6,992 bases of DNA from NCBI GenBank assembly GCA_006227875.1, contig SBFI01000020.1, positions 1 through 6,992 of the forward strand, read 5' to 3'. Both the position numbers and the translations under genes were made by a program. The number at the start of each line of letters is the position of its first letter. Position 1 is the stretch's first letter. Origin of the DNA: Acidobacteriota bacterium (lineage in GTDB: Bacteria; Acidobacteriota; Thermoanaerobaculia; Multivoradales; JAHEKO01). Under the pieces are notes generated by a model. It saw nothing but the letters and a program-made list of their open reading frames with translations. It searched no databases and was not told the DNA's origin. Positions 1 to 5,584 of the stretch are shown piece after piece.

Positions 1-501
1 GTCCTGGACTCGCATCTGCCGGTGGTGCTGGATGCGGACGGCGTCAACGCCTTTGCGGGAAACTACAAGCGGCTGAAGAAACGGGAGGCGGAGACAGTAC
101 TGACGCCCCACCCGGGAGAGTTGGCCAGGCTGATGGCGATCACGTCGACAGAGGTGCAGGCCGATCGCGTCGGCGCGGTGGAAAAAGCGGCGCGCGAGAC
201 GGGTACATGTGTCGTCCTCAAGGGGCACCAGAGTCTGGTGGCGTCACCCGAAGGTGAAGTGTTTGTCAACCCGACCGGCAATCCCGGGATGGCGAGCGGC
301 GGCACGGGGGACGTCCTCACAGGTCTAGTGGCGGGCTTGGCGGGCCAGGGGTACGAAGCCCTGGTCGCGGCTCAGCTTGGCGTCTACCTGCACGGCTTGG
401 CCGGCGATCTCGCCGCCGAGAAGATGGGACAGTCCGCTGTCGCGGCGAGCGATCTGCTCGATTGTCTACCCGCGGCGTTCGACGTTCTGGCTCGGGAATG
501 A
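1..501 (+). CDS. nnrD: ADP/ATP-dependent NAD(P)H-hydrate dehydratase domain (C-terminal part, 5' truncated by window)
   Basis: The reading frame is open from base 1, so this is the C-terminal 166 residues of a longer protein. It repairs NAD(P)H damaged by hydration, dehydrating the S-hydrate with a nucleotide cofactor in the cytoplasm. Visible ribokinase-like family motifs, in window residue numbers, are LDADGVNA (10-17), TPHPGE (35-40), LKGHQ (73-77), and the glycine-rich GNPGMASGGTGD (93-104), which carries the nucleotide-binding loop and the catalytic Asp104. The C-terminal helix motif SAVAASDLL (145-153) is also typical. In most bacteria this domain is fused behind an NnrE epimerase (YjeF_N) domain. 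That part would lie to the left of the window and cannot be confirmed here. The gene overlaps tsaE by 4 bp (ATGA), which suggests translational coupling. The Nnr-TsaE neighbourhood is widespread and supports both calls. Confidence 0.95.
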   Translation, partial: VLDSHLPVVLDADGVNAFAGNYKRLKKREAETVLTPHPGELARLMAITSTEVQADRVGAVEKAARETGTCVVLKGHQSLVASPEGEVFVNPTGNPGMASGGTGDVLTGLVAGLAGQGYEALVAAQLGVYLHGLAGDLAAEKMGQSAVAASDLLDCLPAAFDVLARE

Positions 502-935
502 AACGCTGGACGACCGACAGCGAAGAGCAGACTCGGGCGCTTGGGGCTTCATTTGGGGATCGGTTGGCACCCGATGGAGTACTTCTCCTGGCGGGTGATC
601 TGGGAGCGGGGAAGACCGTTCTGACCCAGGGGGTCGCTGCCGGCCTCGGAATCGACCCGCGCGAGGTGGTGTCGCCGTCGTTCACCCTGATCAGAGAGCA
701 CGAAGGATCTGCCGGTATTCTGGTGCACGTCGATCTCTACCGACTCGAGCCGGAGGATGTGTCCTCGCTGGCGCTCGACGAGCTGCTGGCGGGGCCCGGC
801 ATAAAGGTCGTGGAGTGGGCTGAGAGGCTCCCGTTTGCTGTCCCCGGGGCCGTCTGTCTCGAGCTGCGGCGGACCGGGCGTGAAGATCAGAGGCAGATCT
901 CCGAGATCGAGTGTGGATCGATCGTTGCCAAGTGA
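498..935 (+). CDS. tsaE: tRNA N6-threonylcarbamoyladenosine biosynthesis ATPase TsaE
   Basis: This 145-residue P-loop ATPase is close to the usual family length of about 150. TsaE works with TsaD and TsaB to transfer threonylcarbamoyl to A37 of ANN-decoding tRNAs; ATP hydrolysis by TsaE resets the complex. The Walker A motif GDLGAGKT is at residues 33-40. The family blocks SPSFTLIREHEG (59-70), HVDLYRLE (77-84) and VVEWAERL (104-111) are all present and in order. I chose the ATG at 498 because it forms a 4-bp ATGA overlap with the nnrD stop and gives an N-terminus of family length. An in-frame start at 462 would add 12 residues lying inside nnrD. The Shine-Dalgarno sequence is poor (only GGGA just before the ATG), consistent with coupling to nnrD translation. 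Confidence 0.96.
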   Translation: MKRWTTDSEEQTRALGASFGDRLAPDGVLLLAGDLGAGKTVLTQGVAAGLGIDPREVVSPSFTLIREHEGSAGILVHVDLYRLEPEDVSSLALDELLAGPGIKVVEWAERLPFAVPGAVCLELRRTGREDQRQISEIECGSIVAK

Positions 936-955
936 TAGCACGAGGGTCCAATAGT
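925..955 (+). promoter_or_regulatory. Weak candidate promoter for hbd
   Basis: TTGCCA (925-930, five of six to the -35 consensus) sits 19 bp upstream of AATAGT (950-955, four of six to the -10 consensus). It overlaps the end of tsaE and lies 33 bp before the hbd start. The long spacer and weak -10 make this only a possibility. It is recorded because hbd is functionally unlike tsaE and is the first gene in the run separated by a clear gap. Confidence 0.2.
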
Positions 956-974
956 CATCCGTTGGCCGCGGAAA

Positions 975-980
975 AAGGAG
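975..980 (+). promoter_or_regulatory. Ribosome binding site of hbd
   Basis: AAGGAG lies 8 bases before the ATG at 989. It is a strong Shine-Dalgarno match, and it selects 989 over the in-frame upstream GTG at 911, which would start inside tsaE. Confidence 0.85.
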
Positions 981-988
981 AGTCGAGG

Positions 989-1846
989 ATGAAGTTCGAG
1001 AAGATCGGTGTAGTGGGTTGTGGCCTGATGGGTGCCGGAATCGCCGAGGTCTGCGCCAAGTCGGGCTTCGAAACGATCGTCAGGGAGGTGAATGACGAGC
1101 TCCTCGAAAAGGGCCTGGAGCGCATCGGGCGCTCCCTCGACAAGGCCGTCGACAAGGGCAAGCTGGAGGAGGCCGAGAAGGACAAAGCCCTGGGCAGGTT
1201 GACAGGCACCACGGATCTGGAGGATCTGGCCGACTGCGATCTGGTGGTCGAGGCGATCGTCGAAAACCTCGAGCAGAAATGCGAGCTGTTTGCGGCTCTC
1301 GACGGCATCGTCAAGAAGTCGGGTGTGTTGGCCAGCAATACTTCGTCGCTGACCATCACCGAGATGGCCATGGCCACCAATAGGACCGAGCGCTTTCTGG
1401 GTCTACACTTTTTCAACCCGGTACCGGTGATGAAGCTGGTCGAGGTGGTGCGAACGATCATGACGGACGAACAGGTCTTCGAGGAGACCAAAGAGCTCAT
1501 TCGCAGCCTGGGGAAAGAGCCGGTCTCGTGCCGTGACAACTCGGGTTTTATCGTCAATAGGTTGCTGGTGCCCTACCTTCTAGACGCTATTCGGGGTCTC
1601 GAGGAGGGTATCGGCAGCGTCGAGGACATCGACAAGGCCATGCAACTGGGTTGCGGCTATCCGATGGGTCCGCTGACCCTACTCGACTTTGTCGGTTTGG
1701 ACACCACCTATTTCATCGCCAACATCATGTTCGAGGAGTACCGGGAGAAGCGGTTCGCGCCGCCGCCGCTGCTCAAACAGATGGTCCTCGCCGGTCGACT
1801 GGGACGCAAGAGCGGCCGCGGCTTCTACGACTATTCGAAGGGTTAA
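989..1846 (+). CDS. hbd: 3-hydroxybutyryl-CoA / 3-hydroxyacyl-CoA dehydrogenase
   Basis: This 285-residue single-function enzyme is the usual length for Hbd. It catalyses NAD-linked interconversion of 3-hydroxyacyl-CoA and 3-oxoacyl-CoA in fatty-acid beta-oxidation or butyrate/polyhydroxybutyrate metabolism, in the cytoplasm. The N-terminal Rossmann fold has GCGLMGAGIA (10-19). Catalytic and substrate residues align with the well-studied enzymes: Ser119 in SNTSS, His140 in HFFNP, Glu152 in KLVEVV, and Asn190 in GFIVNRLL. The C-terminal dimerisation domain includes SVEDIDKAM (210-218), YPMGPL (224-229) and the closing GRKSGRGFYDY (272-282). At the end of the second strand Glu33 takes the place of the usual Asp that contacts the NAD ribose. 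The substrate chain length cannot be read from sequence. The gene stands between tsaE and phoH with gaps on both sides, so it is probably its own translation unit. Confidence 0.95.
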   Translation: MKFEKIGVVGCGLMGAGIAEVCAKSGFETIVREVNDELLEKGLERIGRSLDKAVDKGKLEEAEKDKALGRLTGTTDLEDLADCDLVVEAIVENLEQKCELFAALDGIVKKSGVLASNTSSLTITEMAMATNRTERFLGLHFFNPVPVMKLVEVVRTIMTDEQVFEETKELIRSLGKEPVSCRDNSGFIVNRLLVPYLLDAIRGLEEGIGSVEDIDKAMQLGCGYPMGPLTLLDFVGLDTTYFIANIMFEEYREKRFAPPPLLKQMVLAGRLGRKSGRGFYDYSKG

Positions 1847-1856
1847 CAGTCATCGG

Positions 1857-1872
1857 CTACCACTCCTGGTAG
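1857..1872 (+). repeat. Perfect inverted repeat between hbd and phoH
   Basis: CTACCA (1857-1862) and TGGTAG (1867-1872) are exact reverse complements around a 4-base spacer, starting 10 bp after the hbd stop. No T-run follows, so it is a poor intrinsic terminator. The right arm coincides with the candidate extended -10 of phoH, so an operator is conceivable. A chance dyad is also possible. Confidence 0.4.
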
Positions 1873-1875
1873 AAT
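1867..1875 (+). promoter_or_regulatory. Candidate extended -10 promoter for the phoH-ybeY-corC-era run
   Basis: TGGTAGAAT matches an extended -10 (TGN followed by a hexamer five of six to TATAAT). A TTAACA (1843-1848, five of six to the -35 consensus) overlaps the hbd stop, but at 21 bp it is too far for a standard spacer, so the element would rely on the TGN extension. Transcription would begin near 1882, giving a leader of about 84 bases before phoH. The position at the only gap upstream of four overlapping genes makes biological sense. There is no direct evidence. Confidence 0.4.
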
Positions 1876-1889
1876 TGGCAGGACCGCCG

Positions 1890-1910
1890 GGATTGCCGGT
1901 CGGCCGGCCC
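1890..1910 (+). repeat. GC-rich hairpin in the putative phoH leader
   Basis: GCCGG (1895-1899) and CCGGC (1904-1908) form a 5-bp stem with a 4-base loop. The stem can extend by GG (1890-1891) pairing with CC (1909-1910) across a 3-base bulge. It lies just downstream of the predicted start of transcription. No T-run follows. In DNA this GC-rich such a dyad can arise by chance. Confidence 0.3.
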
Positions 1911-1917
1911 ACCCTTG

Positions 1918-1965
1918 ATGAGCACCACGACACCCAGCCAGCGCCCCGTCTTGAAAGCCCCCTAG
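1918..1965 (+). other. 15-codon mini-ORF abutting phoH in the same frame
   Basis: An ATG at 1918 opens a 15-codon frame (MSTTTPSQRPVLKAP) that ends with TAG at 1963-1965. The phoH ATG follows immediately at 1966, in the same frame. No Shine-Dalgarno sequence is visible before 1918. It could be a coupling leader peptide, a former N-terminus of PhoH cut off by a stop, or chance. It is listed because it is too short for normal gene calling. Confidence 0.2.
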
Positions 1966-2964
1966 ATGCCACAGCTGACACTGGCCGAGGAGGGCCTGGA
2001 GGTCCTCTTTGGTACCCGCGACCAGAATCTCAAGAGGATCGAGAGGGCCTTCGATGTCGAGGTCATGGCCCGTGGCAACCGCCTGCAGATAGACGGCGAG
2101 CCGGAAAAGGCCGCTCTGGTCGAGAGGCTGCTAGCGCAGCTCTCGGCGCTACTGGAGAACGGGTACCGGTTGCAGCCCAGCGATGTCGAGACCGCCATCC
2201 GGGTTGTGCAGGAGGCTCCGGAGACGCCGCTGATGGACTTTTTCATGGGAGAAGGGGTTCTGGCCACGGTTCGTCGCCTGGTGGCGCCCCGCAGCGTCAA
2301 ACAGCAGCTCTATCTCAAGGCGATGGACGAGTTCGATTTGGTGATATCGATCGGCCCTGCCGGCACCGGCAAGACCTATCTGGCAGTGGCGATGGCGGCT
2401 GCGGCGTTGAAGGAGAGGCAGGTCCGGCGCATCATCCTGGCCCGTCCGGCGGTCGAAGCGGGGGAAAAGCTGGGTTTCCTGCCCGGTGATCTGGTGGAAA
2501 AGGTCAACCCCTACTTGCGGCCCCTCTATGACGCTCTCTACGATCTCATCGGCTTCGAGAAGGTGGCCAGGCTGCTGGAGAGAGGCACGATCGAGGTGGC
2601 GCCGATCGCCTTTATGCGCGGCCGCACCCTGAACGACAGTTTTGTCATTCTGGATGAGGCGCAGAACACCACCACCGAGCAGATGAAGATGTTCCTGACC
2701 CGGATCGGCTTCAACTCCAAGGCGGTGATCAACGGCGACATCACACAGATCGATCTCCCACCCGGGAAGGTATCGGGTCTGATCGAGGCGCAGGATGTTC
2801 TAGACAGCGTGGGGGGCATAGAGTTCATCCGCTTCGACGAAAGGGATGTCGTGCGGCACCGGCTGGTGCAGAAGATCGTCAAGGCCTACGAGCGGCACGA
2901 CGAGCGCAAGAAACAGGAGCCGGAGGACGGGTCCAACGGCCCTGCCGAGCGAGGCAATGGGTGA
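1966..2964 (+). CDS. phoH: PhoH-family ATPase (PhoH-like / YbeZ)
   Basis: This 332-residue cytoplasmic P-loop ATPase has the family's standard length. The N-terminal KH-like segment (NLKRIERAFDVEV at 21-33, GNRLQIDGE at 37-45) precedes the PhoH ATPase core. The core has Walker A GPAGTGKT (130-137), the family block RPAVEAGEKLGFLPGD (160-175), MRGRTL (217-222), Walker B FVILDEAQN (226-234), GDITQIDLP (257-265) and the arginine-bearing RHRLVQ (297-302). The tail from about 310 is charged and probably disordered. PhoH/YbeZ proteins are thought to act in RNA metabolism and associate with YbeY, the product of the next gene. The start at 1966 is forced, since a TAG lies directly upstream in frame. 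Only a weak GAAAG (1953-1957) serves as Shine-Dalgarno. The gene overlaps ybeY by 4 bp (GTGA). Confidence 0.95.
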   Translation: MPQLTLAEEGLEVLFGTRDQNLKRIERAFDVEVMARGNRLQIDGEPEKAALVERLLAQLSALLENGYRLQPSDVETAIRVVQEAPETPLMDFFMGEGVLATVRRLVAPRSVKQQLYLKAMDEFDLVISIGPAGTGKTYLAVAMAAAALKERQVRRIILARPAVEAGEKLGFLPGDLVEKVNPYLRPLYDALYDLIGFEKVARLLERGTIEVAPIAFMRGRTLNDSFVILDEAQNTTTEQMKMFLTRIGFNSKAVINGDITQIDLPPGKVSGLIEAQDVLDSVGGIEFIRFDERDVVRHRLVQKIVKAYERHDERKKQEPEDGSNGPAERGNG

Positions 2965-3401
2965 CGGCTCCGATCGAGATCGAGGTTCAGAACCCCGGCC
3001 ACCTGTCTGACGAGATTCTGCGCGAACTGGAGCCGTGGCTTCGGCAGATGGTCGGCACGCTGGCACCGGATGCGAAGACGCTCGCCGTACGTCTCACCGG
3101 AGACGAGGAGCTGCAGAAGCTCAACCGCGATTTCAGGGCTGTCGATCGGCCGACGGACATCTTGAGCTTTCCGGGCACAGAGACACCGGAAGGCCGTCAC
3201 CTGGGGGATATCGTCATCTCGGTTCCGACCGCTCGCCTCCAGGCGGACGAGTGTGGTCACCACCTGCTGCGCGAGCTGAAGATCCTGCTCCTTCATGGCG
3301 TGATCCACTGTCTGGGCTACGATCACGAGAGCGATGCCGGAGAGATGGACCAGCTGGAGGCCGAGCTACGCCCTGTTTGGATAGCCGATGATCGGAACTG
3401 A
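2961..3401 (+). CDS. ybeY: Endoribonuclease / rRNA maturation factor YbeY
   Basis: This 146-residue metalloprotein is of normal family length. YbeY is a single-strand-specific RNase needed for 16S rRNA 3'-end maturation, late 30S assembly and ribosome quality control. The zinc-binding signature HGVIHCLGYDHE occupies residues 112-123, with His112, His116 and His122 as the expected ligands. The family blocks LNRDFRAVDRPTDILSFP (54-71), including conserved Arg59, and GDIVIS (82-87) are intact. The GTG start at 2961 overlaps the phoH stop by 4 bp, and GAGG at 2951-2954 gives a usable Shine-Dalgarno sequence 6 bases upstream. The direct pairing with phoH, without an intervening HD-domain phosphohydrolase gene, resembles the proteobacterial ybeZ-ybeY order. 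Confidence 0.96.
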   Translation: MTAPIEIEVQNPGHLSDEILRELEPWLRQMVGTLAPDAKTLAVRLTGDEELQKLNRDFRAVDRPTDILSFPGTETPEGRHLGDIVISVPTARLQADECGHHLLRELKILLLHGVIHCLGYDHESDAGEMDQLEAELRPVWIADDRN

Positions 3402-4659
3402 AGGCACACTGACGGTGATCCAGGGATTGGGGGTCCTCTTCTGGTTCCTGGCCACGATACTGGCTATCGTGCTTTCGATCCTGCTCGAACGCAGTAGTCC
3501 GATACGTCTGCGGCATTGGGCGGAGGAGGGTGGTGGCAGGCTGCTCGAGCTCTATGACCGACCGGCTCGTTTCGAGGTGTTCCGCTTTCTCTTCAGCTGG
3601 GTCGCCAAGATCGTCCCTTTTGCCCTTTTTTTCTCGATGCGGCGGCTGTTTCTCGCTCTCGGCTCGACACGGGCGACCCTCTGGTCGGTGGTCGTCGTCC
3701 TTCTGGTGTTGGCCGCCAGCGAGCTGCTTGGTCGATGGCTTGTCCAGCGTGATCCCGAGCGGGCTCTTCGCCGCTTGACAAAGGTTTATCGTGTGATTCT
3801 GTTCTTCCTGTTGCCGGGTGTAGCCGTGCTCACACCGCTGTTCCCGACCTCGGCCGTAGAGCGGGTGGAGGACGAAGATGGGGTGACCGAAGACGAGATC
3901 GAAGCCTTTATCGACGTGGGTACCAAGGAGGGGATCCTGGACCCCGGCGAAGAGGAGCTGATCATGGGGGTGATCGATTTTGGCGACACCTTGGTCCGCA
4001 GCGTCGTTACACCACGCATCGACATAGTCTGTGCCTCGGTCGACAGCGACATGGATGAGCTGGCCGATCTCTTTCTCTCTTCAAAGCACTCACGTATTCC
4101 GATCTATCAAGAGTCGGTCGACCACATAGTCGGCGTGCTGCACATCCGAGATCTTCTCCGTGGTCAGCGGTCGACTATCCCGATGGCGCTGGAAGACCTC
4201 GCGATGCCGCCCTATTTCGTGCCCGAGACCAAGCCGTTGAACGAATTGCTGCGGGAATTCCAGGAGCAGAGACAGCAGATTGCCATCGTGGTGGACGAGT
4301 ACGGCGGCACGGCGGGCATCGTCACGGTCGAGGACCTGCTGGAAGAGATCGTGGGCGAGATCGAAGACGAGCACGACGAGGCGGCGCCCGTCCAGGAGGC
4401 TCTGCCCGACGGTAGTTGGCGGATCGACGGGCGTGAGTCGTTGGAGCTCCTGGACGAGCTGTTCGACGTGGATATCGAGCAAGAGCCGTTCGAGACGGTG
4501 GGTGGGCTGATCTTTGGCCGCCTGGGGTCGGTACCGCGACCCGGGGAGGCGGTGGAGAGCCACGGCCTGAGACTAATGGTCGAGCGCATCGATGGGCGGC
4601 GCATCCGCTCGGTTTTGGTGGAGAAGTTGGCCGCGGGCGGGGAAGAGAAGGGTGAGTGA
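3388..4659 (+). CDS. CorC/HlyC-type membrane protein with divergent DUF21-like domain, CBS pair and CorC_HlyC domain
   Basis: This 423-residue inner-membrane protein has hydrophobic segments near 11-33, 63-90, 97-118 and 131-153. An acidic linker follows, then two CBS domains (about 206-260, with SRIPIY at 235-240; and about 270-325, with DEYGGTAGIVTVEDLLEEI at 303-321) and a C-terminal CorC_HlyC domain (about 338-413). CBS pairs in this family bind adenine nucleotides. The full-length relatives (CorB/CorC, CNNM) are implicated in magnesium transport. The membrane part fits the DUF21 layout, but the small-residue motif of helix 1 and the GEILPK-type motif (here SELLGRW, 111-117) are mostly lost, so transport function is uncertain. 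The ATG at 3388 overlaps ybeY by 14 bp. A GTG at 3415 preceded by GAAGG is an alternative start. The ybeY-corC adjacency matches many bacteria. Confidence 0.88.
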   Translation: MIGTEGTLTVIQGLGVLFWFLATILAIVLSILLERSSPIRLRHWAEEGGGRLLELYDRPARFEVFRFLFSWVAKIVPFALFFSMRRLFLALGSTRATLWSVVVVLLVLAASELLGRWLVQRDPERALRRLTKVYRVILFFLLPGVAVLTPLFPTSAVERVEDEDGVTEDEIEAFIDVGTKEGILDPGEEELIMGVIDFGDTLVRSVVTPRIDIVCASVDSDMDELADLFLSSKHSRIPIYQESVDHIVGVLHIRDLLRGQRSTIPMALEDLAMPPYFVPETKPLNELLREFQEQRQQIAIVVDEYGGTAGIVTVEDLLEEIVGEIEDEHDEAAPVQEALPDGSWRIDGRESLELLDELFDVDIEQEPFETVGGLIFGRLGSVPRPGEAVESHGLRLMVERIDGRRIRSVLVEKLAAGGEEKGE

Positions 4660-5566
4660 GCGGAAGGCCGGCACGGTCGCCCTGGTGGGGAGACCGAACG
4701 CGGGCAAGTCCACCCTGATGAACCGGCTGTTGGCGGAAAAGGTCGCCATCGTCTCGGACAAGCCCCAAACCACGAGACACCGGTTGGTGGGCATCCTCAG
4801 CGAGGAGCGTGGGCAGATGGTGTTCTTCGACACACCGGGGTTTCACCGTCCCCTCCACCGTCTCAATCGGCAAATGGTCCAAAGTGCGGTGTCGGCGCTC
4901 AACGAGGCCGACGTGGTCTGTTTGATCGTCGATGCCACCGAGGACTTCGGGTCGGGAGATCGGTACATGCTCGATCTCGTACGCCGCGCCGAGGGACCCA
5001 AGATGGTGACCATCAACAAGATCGACCTGGTCAAGAAGCCGTCGCTCCTACCACGGATCCAACGCTACGCCGACGAGGGCATATTCGACGAGGTGGTTCC
5101 CATCAGTGCGCTCTCGGGCGACGGAGCCGACATCCTGCTCGATCTTCTGTGGCGTTATCTTCCCGAAAGTGAGCCCTTCTACGATTCCGAGTTGCTCACC
5201 ATCCACCCCGAGCGCTATCTGGTGGCCGAGCGTATCCGGGAGAAGGTCCTCGATCAGACTCGGGACGAGCTCCCGTTCACCACCGCGGTGGTCCTCGACC
5301 ACTGGGAAGAGTCCGAGGGAGAAGGGGATCGACCCGGGAGGGTCGAGATCTTCGCCTCGATCCTGGTCGAGCGCGCCGGTCAGAAGGGAATCCTGGTGGG
5401 AGCGGGTGGCCGCAAGATCAAAGAGATCGGCACGGCGGCCAGAAAGGACCTCGAAGAGTTCCTCGAGCGACCGGTCTATCTGAAGCTACACGTCCGACAC
5501 GAGCCCCGCTGGCGCGAGAATCGACGCCTGCTGGCACAGATGGAACGCGATCTGGTGGGTTACTAG
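4652..5566 (+). CDS. era: GTPase Era
   Basis: Era is a 304-residue GTPase that binds the 3' end of 16S rRNA during 30S maturation and cycles at the inner membrane or ribosome. All five G motifs are present: G1 GRPNAGKS (13-20), G2 within PQTTRHR (38-44), G3 DTPG (60-63), G4 NKID (122-125) and G5 SAL (152-154). The linker HPERYLVAERIREKVL (185-200) leads into the C-terminal KH domain, whose RNA-binding loop is VGAGGRKIKEIG (249-260). It closes with the family's WRENRRLL (287-294). I chose GTG 4652 because GGAAG at 4641-4645 lies 6 bases upstream, and the start gives a normal N-terminus just ahead of G1. An ATG at 4592 would add 20 residues inside the preceding gene. The gene overlaps corC by 8 bp and ends with tandem TAG codons. 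Confidence 0.97.
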   Translation: MSERKAGTVALVGRPNAGKSTLMNRLLAEKVAIVSDKPQTTRHRLVGILSEERGQMVFFDTPGFHRPLHRLNRQMVQSAVSALNEADVVCLIVDATEDFGSGDRYMLDLVRRAEGPKMVTINKIDLVKKPSLLPRIQRYADEGIFDEVVPISALSGDGADILLDLLWRYLPESEPFYDSELLTIHPERYLVAERIREKVLDQTRDELPFTTAVVLDHWEESEGEGDRPGRVEIFASILVERAGQKGILVGAGGRKIKEIGTAARKDLEEFLERPVYLKLHVRHEPRWRENRRLLAQMERDLVGY

Positions 5567-5584
5567 TAGCCCGCGGAGCGGCTA
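5567..5584. terminator. Hairpin between convergent era and S1-protein genes
   Basis: TAG (5567-5569) and CCGC (5571-5574) pair with GCGG (5578-5581) and CTA (5582-5584). This makes a 7-bp stem with one bulged C (5570) and a 3-base loop. It fills the whole 15-bp gap between the two stops and includes the stop codon of the - strand gene. It could limit read-through in both directions. Neither strand has a T-run after the stem, so it is not a canonical intrinsic terminator. Confidence 0.35.

Noticed and set aside
462..497. Longer tsaE start at 462
   Set aside because: The extra 12 residues are Arg/Ser-rich and lie within nnrD. ATG 498 forms the usual ATGA overlap.
911..988. Longer hbd start at GTG 911
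   Set aside because: It would begin inside tsaE and precede the Rossmann strand by an unneeded 26 residues. AAGGAG at 975-980 clearly serves ATG 989.
955..1557. 200-codon open frame on the - strand opposite hbd
   Set aside because: It lies wholly antisense to a gene with a complete catalytic motif set. Its product is Ser/Arg-rich low-complexity sequence typical of the complement of a GC-rich gene.
4592..4651. Longer era start at ATG 4592
   Set aside because: It would add 20 residues encoded inside corC with no family counterpart. GTG 4652 has a well-placed GGAAG and gives a normal Era N-terminus.
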